A DNA stretch of 8,697 nt from Lachnospiraceae bacterium (GTDB lineage Bacteria; Bacillota; Clostridia; Lachnospirales; Lachnospiraceae): assembly GCA_009774585.1 (NCBI GenBank), contig VSOA01000157.1:1-8697 (forward strand). The letters run 5' to 3'. This document shows, in pieces, positions 6,724-8,697 of this stretch. The translations under genes and the position numbers were made by a program. How positions within the stretch are numbered: the first letter of the stretch is position 1; each line of letters opens with the position of its first letter. The notes beneath the pieces were generated by a model that was given only the letters and a program-made list of their open reading frames with translations, was not told the DNA's origin and searched no databases.

Positions 6724-7797
6724 CTAATCGCCAAAGCTGATGCCGACCATCTTCGCTTCCTTCACGATTGTCGCATCCGGCGATACCATCTTGAGTTTAC
6801 CTGCCACTTCCTCAAGCGGTACTCTGACTACTTCTCTGTTCTTATAACCTACCATAAAACCATACTCGCCCTTTAAGATCAGCTTACCGGCTTCCGCACC
6901 AAGTCTGGTTGCGAATACACGATCATACGGGCACGGGCTACCGCCACGCTGCGTATGTCCCGGAACGGTAACGCGTACTTCCTTGCCGCTCTTCTTCTGA
7001 ATCTTATCTGCAATTTCATATGAAACAGAAGGGTATGCATAGTTCTTCATCTTCTCTTTATATTCTTTCTTAGACAGCTTCGCGTCTTCTTTGGAAATTG
7101 CTCCCTCCGCCACTGCCATAATCGTAAATCTGGAACCTCTTGCTTCGCGCTCATTAATTGCCATAATTACTTTATCAATATCATAAGGAATCTCCGGAAT
7201 CAATATGATGTCCGCACCGCCTGCCATGCCGGCATTCAAAGTAAGCCATCCCACTTTATGCCCCATAACTTCCACGATAAAAATACGTCCGTGTGAAGAA
7301 GCCGTCGTATGGATGCAGTCGATACAGTCCGTTGCTATGTTCACGGCACTCTGGAAACCGAAGGTCATATCCGTGCCCCACAAATCATTATCGATCGTCT
7401 TCGGAAGCGTAATTACGTTGAGTCCTTCCTCTCGCAGCATATTCGCAGATTTATGAGTACCGTTGCCTCCTAAAATTACCAGACAGTCTAATTTCAGCTT
7501 GTAGTAATTCTGTTTCATTGCTTCCACTTTATCAAGTCCGTTCTCATCCGGCTCACGCATTAATTTGAAAGGTGTTCTGGAACTGCCGAGAATCGTACCG
7601 CCCTTGGTCAGAATACCTGCAAAATCATGACCTGTCAGCATACGAAAATCACCATAAATGAGTCCTTTATAACCGTCCAGAAAGCCATAAATTTCAACGT
7701 CTTCTCCACTGCAGGACAAACACTTAACCACACCGCGCATTGCCGCATTCAATGCCTGACAATCTCCGCCGCTGGTCAACATACCTATTCTCTTCAT
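6724..7797 (-). CDS. pfkA: 6-phosphofructokinase (group III-like, mixed active-site signature)
   Basis: This enzyme phosphorylates fructose 6-phosphate to fructose 1,6-bisphosphate in glycolysis. Its 357 residues contain the N-terminal TSGGDCQALNAAMRG nucleotide loop (8-22), GGTILGSSRTP (67-76), GGNGT (110-114), PKTIDND (132-138) with catalytic base D136, EVMGHKVGWL (176-185), PEIPYD (201-206) and GHTQRGGSP (280-288). The phosphoryl-donor residues are mixed. Gly113, at the position of E. coli G104, points to ATP, while Lys133, before TIDND, is the residue usual in pyrophosphate-using and group III enzymes. N112 replaces the Asp normally found in GGDG. ATP is the more likely donor, but this is inference. 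A perfect AGGAGG (7805-7810) sits 7 nt before the ATG. It is the first gene of the pfkA-dnaX-ybaB-recR unit, with its own promoter and a structured leader. Confidence 0.93.
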   Translation of the reverse strand: MKRIGMLTSGGDCQALNAAMRGVVKCLSCSGEDVEIYGFLDGYKGLIYGDFRMLTGHDFAGILTKGGTILGSSRTPFKLMREPDENGLDKVEAMKQNYYKLKLDCLVILGGNGTHKSANMLREEGLNVITLPKTIDNDLWGTDMTFGFQSAVNIATDCIDCIHTTASSHGRIFIVEVMGHKVGWLTLNAGMAGGADIILIPEIPYDIDKVIMAINEREARGSRFTIMAVAEGAISKEDAKLSKKEYKEKMKNYAYPSVSYEIADKIQKKSGKEVRVTVPGHTQRGGSPCPYDRVFATRLGAEAGKLILKGEYGFMVGYKNREVVRVPLEEVAGKLKMVSPDATIVKEAKMVGISFGD

Positions 7798-7815
7798 TGC
7801 ACTTCCTCCTCGTCA

Positions 7816-7973
7816 ATAATGTTTGCTCAATGCCCGCTCATGAACGCTTCGCTGCCGCTCCGTCTCGCTCACGGGCTTTCGCCCTATCAGCCTATAATCT
7901 GTCAAAATTGACTGCAAGCAGTCATTTTGCCATCTCATAGTCTGGCAGCGCTCAATGCTTACGTGAACATTAT
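7816..7973 (-). repeat. MITE-like palindromic element / structured pfkA leader
   Basis: The element of about 158 bp has 8-bp terminal inverted repeats, ATAATGTT (7816-7823) and AACATTAT (7966-7973). Inside, CGCTGCC (7850-7856) pairs with GGCAGCG (7944-7950). Directly within that stem lies a long imperfect hairpin (7889-7943, extendable to 7888-7944) centred on TGACTGC-AA-GCAGTCA (7909-7924), with only a few mismatches and one bulge. A second hairpin, GGGC-TTTC-GCCC (7873-7884), reads as GGGC-GAAA-GCCC on the minus strand, a GNRA tetraloop. An alternative stem CCGT/ACGG (7860-7863/7871-7874) overlaps it. Further imperfect pairing links 7836-7849 with 7952-7968. No transposase is present. The element fills most of the leader between the pfkA promoter and its ribosome binding site. 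It could be a non-autonomous mobile repeat or a cis-regulatory RNA; the fold is seen directly, the role is not. Confidence 0.65.
7909..7924 (-). terminator. Hairpin followed by a short U-run (possible tadA terminator or pfkA attenuator)
   Basis: On the minus strand the perfect palindrome TGACTGC-TT-GCAGTCA is followed at once by ATTTTG. The 2-nt loop means the real loop probably opens the last base pairs. It is the only terminator-like structure between tadA and pfkA, so it could end tadA transcripts or attenuate those started at the pfkA promoter. The U-run is short, so the assignment is weak. It is the tip of the larger fold at 7888-7944. Confidence 0.3.
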
Positions 7974-7997
7974 ATCCCATTTTGATTGTCTTCACAA
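7969..7997 (-). promoter_or_regulatory. Sigma-A type promoter upstream of pfkA
   Basis: On the minus strand TTGTGA (7997-7992, 4 of 6 to consensus) is separated by exactly 17 nt from a perfect TATAAT (7974-7969). Transcription would start near 7962, giving a 5' leader of about 165 nt before the pfkA ATG. Five of the six -10 bases belong to the terminal repeat of the palindromic element, while the -35 box lies outside it. The promoter would drive pfkA-dnaX-ybaB-recR and probably galM. Confidence 0.7.
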
Positions 7998-8024
7998 CTA
8001 GTTCTTCTTAATGTAGAGTGTGAA

Positions 8025-8537
8025 TTAATCACTTGGATTTTCCTCTTCTTGTTCGGCTTTACGTTGTTCTTTTTCTTGTTTATTTCTGATTCGCAGCTCT
8101 TTAAAAAACGTGGTCAGCATATGTGTGCATTCTTCCGCGAGCACTCCTCTTTTGACCTGTACCTGATGATTAAATTCCGGCATTTCCAAGATATTCAGAA
8201 TTGAACCGCCGCAACCCGCCTTAGGATTCATGCTGCCCAAGACCACTTCGGTAATCCGCGCCTGCACGATAGCGCCTGCACACATCTGGCACGGCTCCAG
8301 CGTCACATACAGAGTGCACCCCTCCAGCCTCCAGTCGCCTATCTTCTTGCTCGCCTTATTGATCGCGGTAATTTCGGCATGCGCAAGCGTATTTTTGTCT
8401 GTATTACGCCTGTTATATCCCCTGCCGACAATTTTACCCTGATAGACAATCACACAGCCAATCGGCACTTCTCCTAATTCATATGCTTTTTTTGCCTGTT
8501 TTAAAGCTTCTTTCATATATTTTTCATCTTGTGTCAT
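8025..8537 (-). CDS. tadA: tRNA-specific adenosine deaminase
   Basis: TadA converts adenosine 34 to inosine in the anticodon of tRNA-Arg(ACG), letting one tRNA read CGU, CGC and CGA. The 170-residue protein has the cytidine/deoxycytidylate deaminase fold. The catalytic HAE motif (H53, E55) and the PCQMC zinc motif (C83, C86) are intact, with E55 as proton shuttle. The segments GEVPIGCVIV (22-31) and NPKAGCGGS (104-112) are typical. The C-terminal 20 residues are charged (KQEKEQRKAEQEEENPSD). The ATG at 8535-8537 was chosen because GGAG lies 11 nt upstream and the TadA-like N-terminus begins there. An in-frame start at 8591 would add 18 unrelated residues and lie within the divergent promoter region. 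It is transcribed away from the tRNA-Ser gene. No convincing promoter was found for it. Confidence 0.95.
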   Translation of the reverse strand: MTQDEKYMKEALKQAKKAYELGEVPIGCVIVYQGKIVGRGYNRRNTDKNTLAHAEITAINKASKKIGDWRLEGCTLYVTLEPCQMCAGAIVQARITEVVLGSMNPKAGCGGSILNILEMPEFNHQVQVKRGVLAEECTHMLTTFFKELRIRNKQEKEQRKAEQEEENPSD

Positions 8538-8580
8538 AATGTTGCCGTCTCCAAAAATAAAAAAGTTTTGTGAAAAACAG

Positions 8581-8609
8581 TGGACATTCACCGCAATTCA
8601 ACTTATAAT
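8581..8609 (+). promoter_or_regulatory. Promoter of the tRNA-Ser gene
   Basis: TGGACA (8581-8586, 5 of 6 to TTGACA) is separated by 17 nt from a perfect TATAAT (8604-8609). The mature tRNA begins 11 nt after the -10 box, so the primary transcript would carry only a few extra 5' bases. This is a strong consensus promoter, as expected for a stable RNA gene. Confidence 0.8.
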
Positions 8610-8620
8610 CTTACTCGTAC

Positions 8621-8697
8621 GGAGTTGTATCGAAGTGGTCATAACGGGGCGCACTCGAAATGCGTTAGCCCTCCGGGGCACGAGGGTTCGAATCCCT
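8621..8697 (+). tRNA. tRNA-Ser, anticodon CGA (3' end cut by window edge)
   Basis: The 77 bases present fold as a class II tRNA. They comprise the acceptor 5' strand GGAGTTG (8621-8627), a D stem TCG/CGG (8630-8632/8645-8647), an anticodon stem GCGCA/TGCGT (8649-8653/8661-8665), and a loop CTCGAAA with anticodon CGA at 8656-8658. A long variable arm has GCCC/GGGC pairing (8668-8678), and the T arm is GAGGG-TTCGAAT-CCCT (8682-8697). The long variable arm and CGA anticodon identify a serine tRNA reading UCG. The last T-stem base and the 3' acceptor strand lie beyond the window. It is transcribed divergently from tadA. Confidence 0.93.

Noticed and set aside
7813..7995. 60-codon minus-strand reading frame across the palindromic element (GTG start)
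   Set aside because: It has no ribosome binding site, begins within the promoter region, and its codons are dictated by the palindromic structure. It is better explained as a chance frame within a repeat.
7798..8024. SRP RNA gene between tadA and the dnaX operon
   Set aside because: Expected from synteny in Firmicutes, but no conserved SRP core (GGAAG / AGCAGCC internal-loop motif) could be found on either strand.
7991..8024. TTCACA ... TGTGAA inverted repeat after tadA, possibly a terminator or operator
   Set aside because: The 6-bp AT-rich stem has a loop of about 22 nt and no following U-run, and its spacing and orientation do not match a CRP-type site. It is probably incidental, though it overlaps the pfkA -35 box.

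Overview
The window comes from a low-to-moderate GC Firmicute, most likely a gut-type Lachnospiraceae (Clostridium cluster XIVa). The basis is the set of near-perfect AGGAGG-type ribosome binding sites, the Firmicute order tadA-dnaX-ybaB-recR, a DUF5711-type protein beside a CvpA-family protein, and a group III-like phosphofructokinase. The genus cannot be fixed from the sequence alone. All nine protein genes lie on the minus strand. The only plus-strand gene is a tRNA-Ser (anticodon CGA), cut off by the right edge.

Right part (about 8621 down to 4155, read on the minus strand): tadA (tRNA adenosine deaminase), then a 227-bp gap, then pfkA, dnaX, ybaB and recR with gaps of about 11 and 12 nt and a 1-nt TGATG overlap. 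These four genes form one tight transcription unit for glycolysis (pfkA) and replication/recombination (clamp-loader subunit, YbaB nucleoid protein, RecR). In Bacillus and many Clostridia tadA, dnaX, ybaB and recR are neighbours, often with the SRP RNA gene between tadA and dnaX. Here pfkA fills that place and no SRP RNA is visible.

The tadA-pfkA gap is the most unusual part of the window. It holds a good sigma-A promoter for pfkA and an approximately 158-bp element (7816-7973) with 8-bp terminal inverted repeats. The element folds into a closed multi-arm structure: a 7-bp closing stem, a long imperfect hairpin of about 28 positions, and a GGGC-GAAA-GCCC tetraloop hairpin. It lies almost entirely within the predicted 5' leader of pfkA, and its right terminal repeat supplies most of the promoter -10 box. 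It could be a MITE-like repeat or a structured regulatory leader; the sequence alone does not decide.

Middle (4107-3067): galM (aldose 1-epimerase) follows recR after a 47-nt gap containing a perfect 7-bp hairpin. A probable terminator follows galM.

Left part (2839-40): three genes for membrane proteins of the cell envelope. The first has a cytoplasmic N-terminal domain, one membrane segment, a long acidic linker and a C-terminal LysM domain. The second is a DUF5711-like protein with one N-terminal membrane anchor and a probable beta-propeller outside. The third is a small CvpA-family protein. They probably form a second operon with its own weak promoter. No mobile-element genes, phage genes, CRISPR arrays or restriction/defence genes are visible.
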